Positions 17,833-27,554 of a stretch of DNA of 64,000 bases are shown here, one piece after another; position 1 is the stretch's first letter, and each line of letters begins with the position of its first letter. The stretch covers positions 580,977-644,976 of the forward strand of contig JADJCP010000002.1 of the NCBI GenBank assembly GCA_016703155.1, given 5' to 3'. Below the pieces are notes generated by a model. The model was not told the origin of the DNA. It worked only from the letters and a program-made list of their open reading frames with translations, and did not search any database. Origin of the DNA: Hydrogenophilales bacterium. GTDB lineage: Bacteria; Pseudomonadota; Gammaproteobacteria; Burkholderiales; Thiobacillaceae. Made by a program: the position numbers and the translations under genes.

Positions 17833-20742
17833 CTACCATTTCCCTGTCGCCCCCGGTTTCTTCGCGCCTTTCTTGACGGCATCCGACACACCGTCGGTTC
17901 CGAAAGCTTCATTGGCCCAGTTCAGGTTCTCGGTTTTGGTCTGGTACTGCTGACTTAGCTGTTTGTCCTTTCTGCCGATCTCGGTCTCGACCGACGCCTC
18001 AGCTGATTGATTGTCAGCCTTGCCAGCCGCGACCCTTTTCTCCAGCGCCCTGCCCTTCGCTTCAGGATTCTGATAACTGGGCACACCCGGCATCAGCGTC
18101 CGTTCGAACTGGTTCTGCTGACTTACCGTTTCCGGTGTCACTGCCTGGCCATCGATCATCGGCGCTGCCATTCCGTCGTAGCGTGCGCCAAGATCGGCGT
18201 TCGTCTCCGGCGCCATGGGATGCCGGGTCGGCGTAAACCCGACCCGCTCCATCCAGGCCGGCGAGCCGTCCAGGGCGCGCCCCATCTCCCCTTCGGAGAA
18301 GAATTTGCTCATCCAGTAGGCGGCCTTCTCGCCGGTCAATTCACCCATGTCCCGGATGCCATGCTCATCCGGCGCGTTGAGGGCGTGCTGGCGGACATAA
18401 TTGTGGAACTCGGGCACCCAATTGATCTCGCCCCGTGCCGCCATGGCCATGACGATCTCCGCACTCTGGCGGTATTCATGAGACTGTTCGTGGGACTTCT
18501 GGGCGGCGTGGGTGTGCGTCAGGGCTTCCTGATGCGAAGACTGAATCTGTCGAGCCCGCTCATCGCCCTGGCTGATGCGATGCTGGAAGTCCTCGGTCTT
18601 GACGTATTCCTCGGTGAGCGAGCGGGTGTCGGTGATACCCGCCTTGATGGCGGCGGAACGCGCCTTGTCCAGTGCGACCTTGACCGTGTTTTCATTGGCC
18701 TGCTGCCCTCTGGAATCGAGTCCCGCCTTGACCGGCAGCATTTCCTTGACCGATTCGGCCGCCTTCTGGCGACCTGAAGCGCTGGTATATCCCACCCCCA
18801 ATGCAAAATTCAGTGCGCTCGAAGCGGTATTCGTATCCGTAATCCCCAGATCCCGTTTGAGTTGATCCGTGATCTCATGAACCTTGTCGATCTTGGTGCC
18901 CAGACTGGCACTGTCGCCATGGCGCGCGCCCTTGCCGTAGGCGCTATCCACCCCTTCCCTGTGCGTTTCGCCCAGGATATGCGCCAGGGTAGCCGTATCC
19001 GCCTTCTGGGCGGCCTCCGATTCCTGGATTGCCAGCCGCTCGGCGTTGGCCGACGCCGTGGATAGGCGGCTACCGATTTCGGTAGAGGTGCCCAGCGAGG
19101 CAGCCGACTGGCCAAGGTTGGCACGATACCGGTAATCCCCGGTCAGCATGTCCGAGGTGCTGGTGCCCAGGGCATTGCCGTACTGGCTCATGAATCCACT
19201 GGTGTAGTTCGGCGCCAGGTCCATCTTGTCCAGGCTGAGGTTGCCCGCGTAGTCGCCGGCCTGGCGCGAGCCGAAGCTGGCCGACGTGCCCATTGCGGTC
19301 ATGAAGCCGATACCGGCGTTGGCCAGCTTGTCCATGCCGAAGACGATGGCGCTGGCGATGACCGGCACCGAGACCAGCAGCCAGCTGGTGATGGCCAGTT
19401 CGGACATCGTGGTGTCGTAGATGCTCGGCGCCGTGGCCAGGGTCACCCCCTGCACGCTGTTGGCATAGCCAGCCAGCGCCGTCGCCTTGGCGGCCTTGGT
19501 GGAGTGCAGGAAATTCACCACGGCATAGAGCGGCGGCCACATGGCCAGCCAGACCAGGGACAGGCTGTACATCTTGAGCACGCGGATCGCGCCCATGCCG
19601 CCCAGGAGCAAGGCGATCAGGATCACCAGCGGGAAGGCCGTATAGACGATGGCGGTGATGCCGTTGTGCAACAGCGGCAGCGCCGATTCGGCGATCTTGC
19701 CGCCGACGATCTTCTGGGCATTGTGCGCGGCCGTGGTCTGGGCCTGGGCCATGCCGAGCATCAGCGCCGAGGGATCGTTAGTTCGTTGGCTGAACATCGC
19801 GCCGGCGCCGTTCACGGCATTGATCAGGCCATGTTGCCGAATGATTTGCGCGGTCGTGGCGGCCGCGCCGCCCAAGGCGGAACGGTTGTAGGCCGCCATG
19901 AGCTGGGCATCCAGATCGGCCGCCGCGGCGCTCGACATCGCCGGCGTGATCGATTGGCCGAGATTGGCTCTCAGTGCCGGGTTGACGAACACCGCCATGT
20001 TGGTGATTTGTTGCGTCACCTGATTGGCCATGGCGGCATCGAGGGAGGCATAGGCCACCGGGCACGCATACGCATCCACTGCCCCATTGGCGCCGTGCAG
20101 GGTGGTGAACCGGGCCTGATTGGTGTTGGCCATCAGCGGCCAGAGGTCCTTGGCGTTGTTGAACGCGTTCGCGTCGATCAGTCCTTGAGAGATGTCGTAG
20201 ATGGTGCAGTTGGCGATGAAGTTGACCAGATCGGTCTCGAATACCGGGTCTTGGAAGCGGGTCTTGGATGCCTCGCGAATCAAGGTGGCGCCGAACATTA
20301 TCCCGGTCTTCTCATAGGTAAGATCGGCCGGTAGGGTCACGACGCTATTACCCGAGAGCGCCGCCGGCAGGACCTGGAACGCGGTCTCGAACATCTCGGT
20401 CAGCCCCGAGCCGACGCTTGTCACGATGGAGGCCAACGCACCTATCCCCCAGGGTACGTTGTCCACCAGGACCGGGGCTGGCATCGCCGTCTTGTCGATG
20501 ATCTGGACCGTGGTCTTGGGCACCAGGAGCACGCCATTAATCAGGAACACCGCGATCAGCCAGTGGACCCCATACATGTGCTTCATCACCGCCATGGAAA
20601 TCAGGGCGCCGAAGAAGCCGAGGATCAGCACCATGGCGATGGCGCCCGCCATGCTCGAACCGCCGGTCATGGCAGCGAGGGCGTTGAATATCAACGCCAG
20701 GGTGTCGACGTCGCCATAGCTGAACAGGGTGTACCCGGCCAC
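17833..20742 (-). CDS. traG: TraG-like conjugal transfer mating-pair stabilisation / assembly protein
   Basis: The 969-residue protein matches the F-type TraG family. Its N-terminal half has several membrane helices (near 35-55, 65-85, about 340-365, 400-440 and 445-470), as in TraG_N. The C-terminal half is hydrophilic and helical with charged coiled segments and is expected in the periplasm. F TraG helps pilus assembly and mating-pair stabilisation, and its C-terminal part recognises the recipient for entry exclusion. Length is close to F TraG (about 940). It is the last of the classical tra genes, starting 12 bp after the traH stop. It differs from the VirD4-type 'TraG' coupling proteins; TraD supplies that role here. 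Confidence 0.9.
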   Translation of the reverse strand: MAGYTLFSYGDVDTLALIFNALAAMTGGSSMAGAIAMVLILGFFGALISMAVMKHMYGVHWLIAVFLINGVLLVPKTTVQIIDKTAMPAPVLVDNVPWGIGALASIVTSVGSGLTEMFETAFQVLPAALSGNSVVTLPADLTYEKTGIMFGATLIREASKTRFQDPVFETDLVNFIANCTIYDISQGLIDANAFNNAKDLWPLMANTNQARFTTLHGANGAVDAYACPVAYASLDAAMANQVTQQITNMAVFVNPALRANLGQSITPAMSSAAAADLDAQLMAAYNRSALGGAAATTAQIIRQHGLINAVNGAGAMFSQRTNDPSALMLGMAQAQTTAAHNAQKIVGGKIAESALPLLHNGITAIVYTAFPLVILIALLLGGMGAIRVLKMYSLSLVWLAMWPPLYAVVNFLHSTKAAKATALAGYANSVQGVTLATAPSIYDTTMSELAITSWLLVSVPVIASAIVFGMDKLANAGIGFMTAMGTSASFGSRQAGDYAGNLSLDKMDLAPNYTSGFMSQYGNALGTSTSDMLTGDYRYRANLGQSAASLGTSTEIGSRLSTASANAERLAIQESEAAQKADTATLAHILGETHREGVDSAYGKGARHGDSASLGTKIDKVHEITDQLKRDLGITDTNTASSALNFALGVGYTSASGRQKAAESVKEMLPVKAGLDSRGQQANENTVKVALDKARSAAIKAGITDTRSLTEEYVKTEDFQHRISQGDERARQIQSSHQEALTHTHAAQKSHEQSHEYRQSAEIVMAMAARGEINWVPEFHNYVRQHALNAPDEHGIRDMGELTGEKAAYWMSKFFSEGEMGRALDGSPAWMERVGFTPTRHPMAPETNADLGARYDGMAAPMIDGQAVTPETVSQQNQFERTLMPGVPSYQNPEAKGRALEKRVAAGKADNQSAEASVETEIGRKDKQLSQQYQTKTENLNWANEAFGTDGVSDAVKKGAKKPGATGKW

Positions 20743-20754
20743 GGTTCTCCCCGG

Positions 20755-22308
20755 TCAGCGCAGGGCCGAGTACGCCAACAGGTCGCGGACCTGCTGTGGC
20801 ATGGCGGCTCGCAGGTCGCGTTCCAGTTGGGCGACTTGCTGGATGATGGTGGTGGCGACCTGGGCCTTCTGCGCCGCCACCTGGCGATCGGCGTTGAGTT
20901 GCTGGATGAACAGACGGGCCAGGTCGATGTGGTTCCTCAACTGCTCGGTCTGTGGCGGCAGCAATTTGGCATTCTGCAAGCCCGCGTTCATGGCCTCGTT
21001 GACCATGCGCGACATCATGGCGTGGACGAACTCGACGGCCACGTAGTCGTTGAACTGCGCCCGCAGCGACTCCGAGATGGCGCTGTTGTTGACCGTGCCG
21101 CCCACCGCCAGGATGCGATAGACCGGCACCGGCACGTTGTTGACGAAGTTGATCTCGGTCACCGTGGGCGACTGGTTGCCCGCGCTGATCTTGCCCGCCA
21201 GGGAGGCCATGATGTCCGCCACCCGCTGGCTCATGGAGGTGAAATCGCGGCAGGAATAGGTCGGGTTCAGGCAATCCGTCGTGTCGCCACCGCAACTCAG
21301 CAACTGGATCTTGTTGGCCCCACACGGCCCGCCGTCGGCGTAGAGCAAGGTGGAGGTCTTCAGGTCGGCCGGGCCCAACGAGCCAGGATGGTTGGAGCCG
21401 TCGGTGTAGGTCTGGGGGTAGATCGTCGTCCCGGTCACGGACATGATGACTTCCCGGTCGGAGTCGTCCAGGTGGGGCATTTTCTTGAGGGACTGCCAGA
21501 CCAGGTTGCCCCGGAATGGCGGCAATTCCTTGATATTGGGATCGGCGGAGGCGTTGGCGGACGCCATGACCGTGTCGACGTTGCCGGTGTTCTTGCAATA
21601 CTCCCGCGCAGCCGCGCCGTCGCTGGCCTTCCCGGTCAGCCAGGCGATCTGCTCGCAGTTCTTGGCGGTGGCCATGCCCAGCATCTGATAGCCCTCGTAC
21701 ACCGCCATCTTCGCCGCCTCGCAACTGGAGATGTTGGCCCGGTTGACCATGGTGGCGATGGAGTTGAACCATTCCATGGTGTCGCCCAGGAGCGGCTCCA
21801 CCGACTTGATGGCCAACTGGAACAGGACGCCCGGCAGGGCCGAGGTGATGCCCTTGAGCATGTCCTTGAAGCCCTCGGCCGAGATGTGGCTGAAGGAACC
21901 GGCGAAGGCGTCGATGCCGGAACAGCCGTTGCCCGCGCGCAGGTAAGGCGCTTGGGCGGCCAGGAACTGGTAGGTCTTGTTCGGCACCCGGACGAACATG
22001 GAACCGGCCGTGTAGGTGTTCATGGTCTGGCCCTTAAAGGCCTGTGGGGCCGTGACATTGGCCATGCCGGTGAACATGGATTCGGCCTGGGATTGCAGCG
22101 ACTCGGCGTAGGTCGGCGGACATGAGGCCATGACCAGGGCGACGGCGAGGATGCGGATAAGTGATAGATACGTTGCTCCCTCATCCCCAGCCCTTCCCCC
22201 GGAGGGGGAAGGGTGCAGTTCCCCTCTCCCGCTGGGAGAGGGGTAGGGGTGAGGGAGCAACGGTCGTTTTCCAAATCCGGCTTCACGTGCTTCCTTAATC
22301 TTTTTCAT
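20755..22308 (-). CDS. traH: TraH, F-type pilus assembly protein (N-terminus carries an inserted palindromic repeat)
   Basis: The start at 22308 overlaps the traF stop (ATGA), which fixes it. The 517-residue product is a periplasmic TraH-family protein needed for pilus extension. Its mature region shows the usual conserved stretches (NTYTAGSMFVRVPNK, GNGCSGIDAF, PSYS-type Cys regions) and several Cys pairs. The odd part is residues about 17-46: they are encoded by a 92-bp palindromic element (22171-22262) lying between the basic start (KKIKEAREAGFGK) and the hydrophobic signal core (LIRILAVALVMASC). The frame stays open through it. Signal function may survive because the insertion lies in the basic leader. 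Confidence 0.9.
   Translation of the reverse strand: MKKIKEAREAGFGKRPLLPHPYPSPSGRGELHPSPSGGRAGDEGATYLSLIRILAVALVMASCPPTYAESLQSQAESMFTGMANVTAPQAFKGQTMNTYTAGSMFVRVPNKTYQFLAAQAPYLRAGNGCSGIDAFAGSFSHISAEGFKDMLKGITSALPGVLFQLAIKSVEPLLGDTMEWFNSIATMVNRANISSCEAAKMAVYEGYQMLGMATAKNCEQIAWLTGKASDGAAAREYCKNTGNVDTVMASANASADPNIKELPPFRGNLVWQSLKKMPHLDDSDREVIMSVTGTTIYPQTYTDGSNHPGSLGPADLKTSTLLYADGGPCGANKIQLLSCGGDTTDCLNPTYSCRDFTSMSQRVADIMASLAGKISAGNQSPTVTEINFVNNVPVPVYRILAVGGTVNNSAISESLRAQFNDYVAVEFVHAMMSRMVNEAMNAGLQNAKLLPPQTEQLRNHIDLARLFIQQLNADRQVAAQKAQVATTIIQQVAQLERDLRAAMPQQVRDLLAYSALR
22171..22262. repeat. 92-bp palindromic repeat element inside traH
   Basis: The element begins CGTTGCTCCCTCA and ends TGAGGGAGCAACG, perfect inverted termini of 13 bp. 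Inside are two further G/C-rich hairpin arms (CCCTTCCCCC/GGGGGAAGGG and CCCCTCTCCC/GGGAGAGGGG). This is the layout of chromosomal palindromic repeats of the 'CCCTCTCC' type found scattered in many proteobacterial genomes. It lies in the coding sequence of the traH leader and does not close the frame. A terminator role is unlikely, since it lacks a T-run and lies within a gene. Confidence 0.75.
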
Positions 22309-23135
22309 GGCTCCAGTCCCTCCAGTGAATGAATGGGCGTCGAGGCATCGACAAAGCCGCTCATACCCGGGTTGGCGATGGCCATGACGCGGTCGACCAA
22401 TTCCGTTTCGGACTGGATGCCGAAGGCGACCGGCGTGATTTCGCGGGTCGATGGATTGGCCAGATAGACCGCCGGCACGGTCGTGGCGCCCAGGGCCGCC
22501 GCCTGGCCATGGTCTTTGTGGGGCGCGGGAAACTCCGGCAAACCACCGCCATCGAGCGACACCGGAAAAATCTTGATCCCGGTGGCCTGCGAGAAGCCCA
22601 GCAGGACCGGCGCGAAGGCATGGCAGTAGGGACAGTCCGCCTTGAAGAAGAAATACAGCACATGGGTCTTGGCCAGGCGATCGAAGGTCCGCCGGCGCTG
22701 TTCAGTTTTCTCCGCGTCATGCACCTGAAGACCGACGGCCGACACCGGCCGGGCCTGGGTGAAGTCGTATTCGGCATTCGCCCAGACCACGCGCTGGCCT
22801 GCCTCGGCCAGTTGATCGGCCAGCTTCACCAGGGCGGTGCGGTACTGGACGTAGCGCTCCACGTTCGCCTGGGTCGGATTGAACATGGCGACGATCCGGG
22901 CCTCTTGCATGCCGGCCTTGAACTGCTCATACATCCGGACCTCGACCGGTTTGGCCGTGCCCTGCCCTGCCTCGGCCTTCGGTTTCGGTGCGGACTCAAC
23001 GGGGGCCGGCGCCTGCTCGTACCAGAACCAGCCCCGTTCCTTGTCCATCAGAAACGACTTGGCTTCCAGCGGCTGCGCCGAGGCGAAGGTGCTACAGAGA
23101 AGCGCGCCCAGCACACCCAGGCGTTTGCGTGTCAC
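22305..23135 (-). CDS. traF: TraF, thioredoxin-fold F-type pilus assembly protein
   Basis: The 276-residue protein has a signal peptide (about 1-20) and a C-terminal thioredoxin-like domain with a CxxC motif, KADCPYCHAF. The cis-Pro loop (TTVPAVYL) is also visible. F TraF usually lacks the CxxC, but many ICE and plasmid homologues keep it and probably act as disulfide oxidoreductases for Cys-rich TraN, TraU and TraH. It is coupled by ATGA overlaps to genes on both sides. Confidence 0.9.
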   Translation of the reverse strand: MTRKRLGVLGALLCSTFASAQPLEAKSFLMDKERGWFWYEQAPAPVESAPKPKAEAGQGTAKPVEVRMYEQFKAGMQEARIVAMFNPTQANVERYVQYRTALVKLADQLAEAGQRVVWANAEYDFTQARPVSAVGLQVHDAEKTEQRRRTFDRLAKTHVLYFFFKADCPYCHAFAPVLLGFSQATGIKIFPVSLDGGGLPEFPAPHKDHGQAAALGATTVPAVYLANPSTREITPVAFGIQSETELVDRVMAIANPGMSGFVDASTPIHSLEGLEP

Positions 23136-23506
23136 CTGCCCTCCTCCCCGATCGGAAAGCGGCCACGCTCGCAGTAGTTGACCTGGTACACCATCCGCTG
23201 GTCCTTGGCGGGCAGCGCATGTCCCTTCTGGTCACGCTCCACGACGCCGGCCTGGCTGGTCGTCACGCGCAGGCGAGCACAACCCGCCTCTTGGTGCGAG
23301 CCAATGCGGACAACATCGATCAGGATGGGCGCGGCGCTGCCGAAGGTTTGGCTGAAGGCCTTGGCATCCGGATTGGCGAGCATGCCCTCGGCACTGCCCT
23401 TCCTGAGCGCCTCGACCAGGAGAGGCTTGAGGCTGGCCACGGTCTGGCGGGCCATGGCGTCCTGGGCGAGCAAGGCCAGGATCAGGATCAATGCACGGCT
23501 GGACAT
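23132..23506 (-). CDS. small exported protein between traN and traF
   Basis: A 124-residue protein with a signal peptide (about 1-19, ending DAMA) and two cysteines in the mature part (GCARLRV, NYCERG). Its stop overlaps the traF start by 4 bp (ATGA), and its start lies just inside the 3' end of traN, so it belongs to the operon. The strands near the end (QRMVYQVNYCERGRF) resemble a small beta domain. No family was recognised. Some SXT/R391-type elements carry small genes at this place, but I cannot link it to a named one. Confidence 0.75.
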   Translation of the reverse strand: MSSRALILILALLAQDAMARQTVASLKPLLVEALRKGSAEGMLANPDAKAFSQTFGSAAPILIDVVRIGSHQEAGCARLRVTTSQAGVVERDQKGHALPAKDQRMVYQVNYCERGRFPIGEEGR

Positions 23507-25827
23507 GAGGTTTCTCCCTGGAAGTAGCAGGACGTAGCCGTAGGCGACACGCCTTGCGGCCTAACCTGATCCATGAACTCGGACAGGTCCATGGCGGCCA
23601 GATCGAGCTGTTGCAACTGCGCCGCGGTGAAGCCGCCGCAGTTCGGTTGCTTCGCGCTGCCCATCCCCATCCCGAGTTGGGCCTTGCCCTGGGTGTTGAT
23701 GGCCTTGGCGAGCAGCGAGTTGAAACAGCAATGGCTATAGGTCCGTTCCAGGCAGGTGCCGATGATGGGCACCTTCTTGGAGCAGTAGCTACCCAGATCG
23801 ACGCACAGGCGGGCATCGCGCTTGAGCGCCGTTTCGATGTCGCTGTCCTCGCAACTCAGCAGCCCCGAGAACTGGAGGGCCAGCATGGCGATGCTCCAGG
23901 GGCCGGGTATCAGGGAGGTCAGGAAACTCTCGACCGACACCTGGCCGGCCAGTAGGCCCGCGAGCGCCGAGCTGGTGCCGGAGCCGAACACCGACGAAAA
24001 TCCGTTGATGACCCAGTTCGGCGCATCCGACACGAACAAGGCATCGAAGGTGTAGGTGGAGGCGGCCGCCTGACCGCCGGCCGAGACCGCCGCGATGGCG
24101 GAATTGGAGAACATACTCCCAGAGCTGGTGCCGCCCTTGTTGCAGCAGTTCACCAGGCCGAAGAGTTTCTTCCGGCAGCGGCTGTCGAAGCCCTTGAACA
24201 ACTCCAATGAATCCGGATCGATGTAGCCGCCCGCCTCCCGGCCGGCTTCCATGAACGCCACGACCGAGGCCAGGTCGCTGTCGGGCTCGTGCCCGGCGTC
24301 CCAGACCGCGCCGCTGGAGTCCTGATAAACCTGGGTGCCGCAATCAGTGACGGTTTCCTCGCGGGTGGTGTCCGCCACCATGCAGGAGAACCGGGTCTGT
24401 TCGGCCGTACAGAAATTCGGGGTCAGTTCGTCCCAGTCAACGCAACTTGTTCCGATGGTGGTGCAGCTACCCCAGCGGGGCTGGTCGCAATCGGACTTCG
24501 GGTCGAGGTCCAGGCAAGTGAACGTATTCGTGTATTGCCAGCAGTCGCGGGTGACCGGATGGCCGTCGATGACCCGTGTCTCCCCAGGCTGGGAGCAAAC
24601 CGAGGTGGTGCGCTCGCACTTGTCCTTGGGGCCCGGACCGGTGGCAACCGGGAACGGGACCAGCACGCCGTCCGGATTAACCCCATCCGGCAACAGCAAA
24701 CCGGGCGGGACGCGGGACGCATAAGCGGCACAGGAATCCTGCCAGACATTACGCTCAGTACACTGGAGATCGCCGATGCAGGTGCTGTTTCCGTCGATGA
24801 CCTGCGCCTCTGAACCGGCTGGGCAGGAGATCGTCGTCGCCCCTGGGCAATAGTAGTGGCCGGGATAATCTTCAGTCGGCGGACGCCAGGTCGGATTGGG
24901 GCAGTCCGCCTGCCCGGAGAGATCGACCATCGAGTCGTTGATGGCGCCGGTGCAGCCCGTTTGCAGGAAGGTCGGACTGTTGTTGACGCAGATTCCGTAG
25001 GAAATCCCCCGGCCGAGATGGATATGGTAGTACCAGAAGCTGGTTCCGGTGCCGTAGGTATGTCCGTTTACCTTGAACGTCATCGCCGCGCCGCCCGTGC
25101 CGACCACGCCCCAATAGTCACCGGCGGTCAACGAGCCGGTGAACTGGGTTTGATTGCCGAGCGCCTGCAACAGGTTCGTGACCTGGTCCTTGTAGGTGCT
25201 CCACTGCCCATCCCGGTTGTAGGCGCAGCCCCCGCACCAGTACCACCCCGTGGCGGTATTCACCCGCGGCACCACCCTCGACTCGCAGACAAGCTCCACG
25301 TCCAGGGTCTTGGTGCAAGGCTGGTCGAGCACCCGCAAGTAATAGTCGTGGCAGTACTGCTCGTCGTAATACTGCTGGCCTTGGGTGACGGTCTGGGCGG
25401 TGCACGCGGAGTACGCGCCGGCGATCCCCGTGCTGGCCAGCGTCGAATCGATGGGCAGTTGGCCCTCTCTCAGCTTGTATACGTCCTCCGGCACGATCTG
25501 GCCGGCATTCTGATAAACGCCTGAATTCGAGGTATCGGCACTGGCGTTCAGGCCCTCGCATTCGGCCCGTGAGGCGGGATTCGAGGCGCATGCCGCCTGC
25601 AGGGCCGCACCTTGCGCGCCGGCGGTGCTCGGGTCGACCCCATAGGGCGCATTGCCTCCGGGCGAGGCCTGGACGGCCTCCTGTGTCCAGGCCGAGCCGG
25701 AGTAGTTGATCCCGCCGTAGATCGTATCGACCGATCCCTGGCCGATGGCGCGAGCCTCGCTCATGGGGTCGCCGTGGGCCAGGCCCGCGCAGAGCAGGAG
25801 CGCCATCGGCGCCAATAGCTTCCTCAT
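23488..25827 (-). CDS. traN: TraN, outer-membrane mating-pair stabilisation protein
   Basis: The start at 25827 overlaps the trbC stop (ATGA), giving 779 residues. It has a signal peptide (about 1-19) and is very rich in cysteine, the hallmark of TraN, which sits in the donor outer membrane and stabilises mating pairs through recipient surface proteins. The C-terminal third carries the conserved Cys-rich block (CRKKLFGLVNCCNKGG ... LCVDLGSYCSKK ... CCFNS) seen in the family. The N-terminal half is the variable recipient-recognition part. An upstream in-frame extension was rejected because it lacks a signal peptide. Confidence 0.92.
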   Translation of the reverse strand: MRKLLAPMALLLCAGLAHGDPMSEARAIGQGSVDTIYGGINYSGSAWTQEAVQASPGGNAPYGVDPSTAGAQGAALQAACASNPASRAECEGLNASADTSNSGVYQNAGQIVPEDVYKLREGQLPIDSTLASTGIAGAYSACTAQTVTQGQQYYDEQYCHDYYLRVLDQPCTKTLDVELVCESRVVPRVNTATGWYWCGGCAYNRDGQWSTYKDQVTNLLQALGNQTQFTGSLTAGDYWGVVGTGGAAMTFKVNGHTYGTGTSFWYYHIHLGRGISYGICVNNSPTFLQTGCTGAINDSMVDLSGQADCPNPTWRPPTEDYPGHYYCPGATTISCPAGSEAQVIDGNSTCIGDLQCTERNVWQDSCAAYASRVPPGLLLPDGVNPDGVLVPFPVATGPGPKDKCERTTSVCSQPGETRVIDGHPVTRDCWQYTNTFTCLDLDPKSDCDQPRWGSCTTIGTSCVDWDELTPNFCTAEQTRFSCMVADTTREETVTDCGTQVYQDSSGAVWDAGHEPDSDLASVVAFMEAGREAGGYIDPDSLELFKGFDSRCRKKLFGLVNCCNKGGTSSGSMFSNSAIAAVSAGGQAAASTYTFDALFVSDAPNWVINGFSSVFGSGTSSALAGLLAGQVSVESFLTSLIPGPWSIAMLALQFSGLLSCEDSDIETALKRDARLCVDLGSYCSKKVPIIGTCLERTYSHCCFNSLLAKAINTQGKAQLGMGMGSAKQPNCGGFTAAQLQQLDLAAMDLSEFMDQVRPQGVSPTATSCYFQGETSCPAVH

Positions 25828-26537
25828 TGCCCTGCCCTCGCCTTCGCCACGTCGTCGCGAAACTGAGGCGCCAATCGCTCGATGGCGTCGAGGGCATAGG
25901 CGATGCTCACATCGCCGGCCAGCCGCACGTAATCGTCCCGGGTAAAACAGGCCTCGTCGCCGCAACCCTCGAAGCGGGCGCCCTGACGGGTCAGGATGAA
26001 GACAGGGACGGTCTCCACTCGGAAACGCGCGAAGGCATCCGGATCGATGGCCCAGGCGACCTGCCGCGGACCTATCAGCGTCTGGACCGCGAGCATCGTC
26101 TTGGAGATGGAACGGTCGACCATGCCACGCAGGACCAGGGTGGCGCCGGTGCGCTCCGCCTCGGCAACCAGCAATTCAAGGTTGCCGCGCGGCATGGACA
26201 GGGAAACGAAGACGGACAAACCGCCCGGCGCGGGTTGCCCTTGGGCTTGCTGAGTCAGGTAGCCCTGGAAACGTTCGACGCTGGGCAGGATGTCCGGCGC
26301 CGACGATGCCGAGACGGGAAGATTGTCCCAGTTGGCGATACCCGGTGCCGGCGCCTGTTCGGCCGACTGGATGGCCTTCTCGCCACGCTGGCGCCACGCC
26401 GCCGCGTCGGCCTGCTCGGCGGCTCGCACGGCCGCGTCGATCCGGGCCTGCCAGTCCACCTGGTCCTGGCCATGAGAAGCGCTCGCCAGCAGCCCGGTTG
26501 CCAGGGCCATGATCGGGAATCTGATCCAGATGCTCAT
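25824..26537 (-). CDS. trbC: TrbC, F-type conjugal transfer pilus assembly protein
   Basis: The 237-residue protein has a signal peptide (about 1-23, ending SASHG) and a C-terminal TrbC_Ftype domain. Signature pieces are FVSLSMPRGNLELLVAEA, GATLVLRGMVDRS, and VETVPVFIL, which together resemble a thioredoxin-like fold lacking the catalytic CxxC. In the F system TrbC is required for pilus assembly and interacts with TraW. Overlap with traN (ATGA) and the short distance to traU (6 bp) place it in the operon. Confidence 0.9.
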   Translation of the reverse strand: MSIWIRFPIMALATGLLASASHGQDQVDWQARIDAAVRAAEQADAAAWRQRGEKAIQSAEQAPAPGIANWDNLPVSASSAPDILPSVERFQGYLTQQAQGQPAPGGLSVFVSLSMPRGNLELLVAEAERTGATLVLRGMVDRSISKTMLAVQTLIGPRQVAWAIDPDAFARFRVETVPVFILTRQGARFEGCGDEACFTRDDYVRLAGDVSIAYALDAIERLAPQFRDDVAKARAGQ

Positions 26538-26543
26538 GGCCGC

Positions 26544-27554
26544 TCAGTACAAGATCATGCAGCAGTTCCGCTTACGGAACAGCAGGTAGGCGAAGTCTTC
26601 GCCCGCGATGGGGAATTCCTTGGCCGAGCCCCAGAGGATCGAAGACTCGCCCAGGTTCTGGCAGCACTTGCCGTTGATCTTCCGGGTATTCGGCACCGGA
26701 TAGAGCATCTGGGTCTTGTAGGCCTGGCGATCCATCACCGGCGAGGGGTACGGCCCGCACAGTGCGTCTGAGCCGTGATAACGCCAGGCCACCCCGAACT
26801 TGTGCATCTTGGCTTCCAGTCGCTGCGTCAGCAGCAGCGATGTGGCGACACCGCCGGTGTGGTGCGGCACGAAGCCCTGCATGGGGTGGAGGCTGCCCTG
26901 ACAACCGGCGCACCAAGGCGTGGCAGCCAGCGGCTTGTCGACGCTGGCGGCGACGCAATCGGCCGCGCAGGCCGCCAAGGCGGCTGGGTTAGCGAACAAG
27001 AAGGCTTCCGGATTGACCCAACTGGACAGGGCCGGATCGTTCCAGGTCGGGTCGAACTCGGTCATGAAGCCGATGTCGATGCTGTTCTGCACCAGGCAGG
27101 GGTGATCCTGGAGCACGCCCAGGGCATAGAGAATCGGGAAGGTGTAGTGGTGGGCGTGGTAGAACGCCGTCGAAGTCGGCTTGGCCGGCGTCTGGGACGA
27201 ACGGGCGTGCTGGGTCGGCTGGTAGCCGCCGGTGTTCATCTGCAGGCCGCCCAGGATGGGGAAACAATACGGCTGGCGCGGCACCTCCGCCAACAGGGCC
27301 GGCTCCCAGAAACCCAAGGTGACGCCGATATGTGGCGGGGTACTGCCGCAGGTACAGATCGGATTGCCCGGGTTGTCGATGTCGGTCTGGTTGCCGATGT
27401 TGGCGATGCGGGCGCTGCCGATCGATAGGGGCAGGATGCAGCGCCAACAGATATCGGTCACCGGATTGGGGAACTCCCCTTCGCACGAGCCCGCCCAAAG
27501 TGAGGCCGGAGACAGGAGCCAGCCGGCAACCAAGGCGAGCGCGGTCCGGATCAT
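26544..27554 (-). CDS. traU: TraU, F-type DNA transfer/pilus assembly protein
   Basis: The start at 27554 overlaps the traW stop (ATGA). The 336-residue product has a signal peptide (about 1-21) and a Cys-rich mature region beginning GSCEGEFPNPVTDICWRCI, which is strongly conserved in TraU. Further conserved Cys pairs and the ending LLFRKRNCCMILY also match. TraU is periplasmic and important for DNA transfer more than for pilus growth. Disulfides are probably made with the help of the DsbC and TraF proteins encoded in the same operon. Confidence 0.92.
   Translation of the reverse strand: MIRTALALVAGWLLSPASLWAGSCEGEFPNPVTDICWRCILPLSIGSARIANIGNQTDIDNPGNPICTCGSTPPHIGVTLGFWEPALLAEVPRQPYCFPILGGLQMNTGGYQPTQHARSSQTPAKPTSTAFYHAHHYTFPILYALGVLQDHPCLVQNSIDIGFMTEFDPTWNDPALSSWVNPEAFLFANPAALAACAADCVAASVDKPLAATPWCAGCQGSLHPMQGFVPHHTGGVATSLLLTQRLEAKMHKFGVAWRYHGSDALCGPYPSPVMDRQAYKTQMLYPVPNTRKINGKCCQNLGESSILWGSAKEFPIAGEDFAYLLFRKRNCCMILY

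Noticed and set aside
22171..22262. Rho-independent terminator inside traH
   Set aside because: Strong hairpins but no T-run, and it is within an open frame of an operon; a palindromic repeat insertion fits better.
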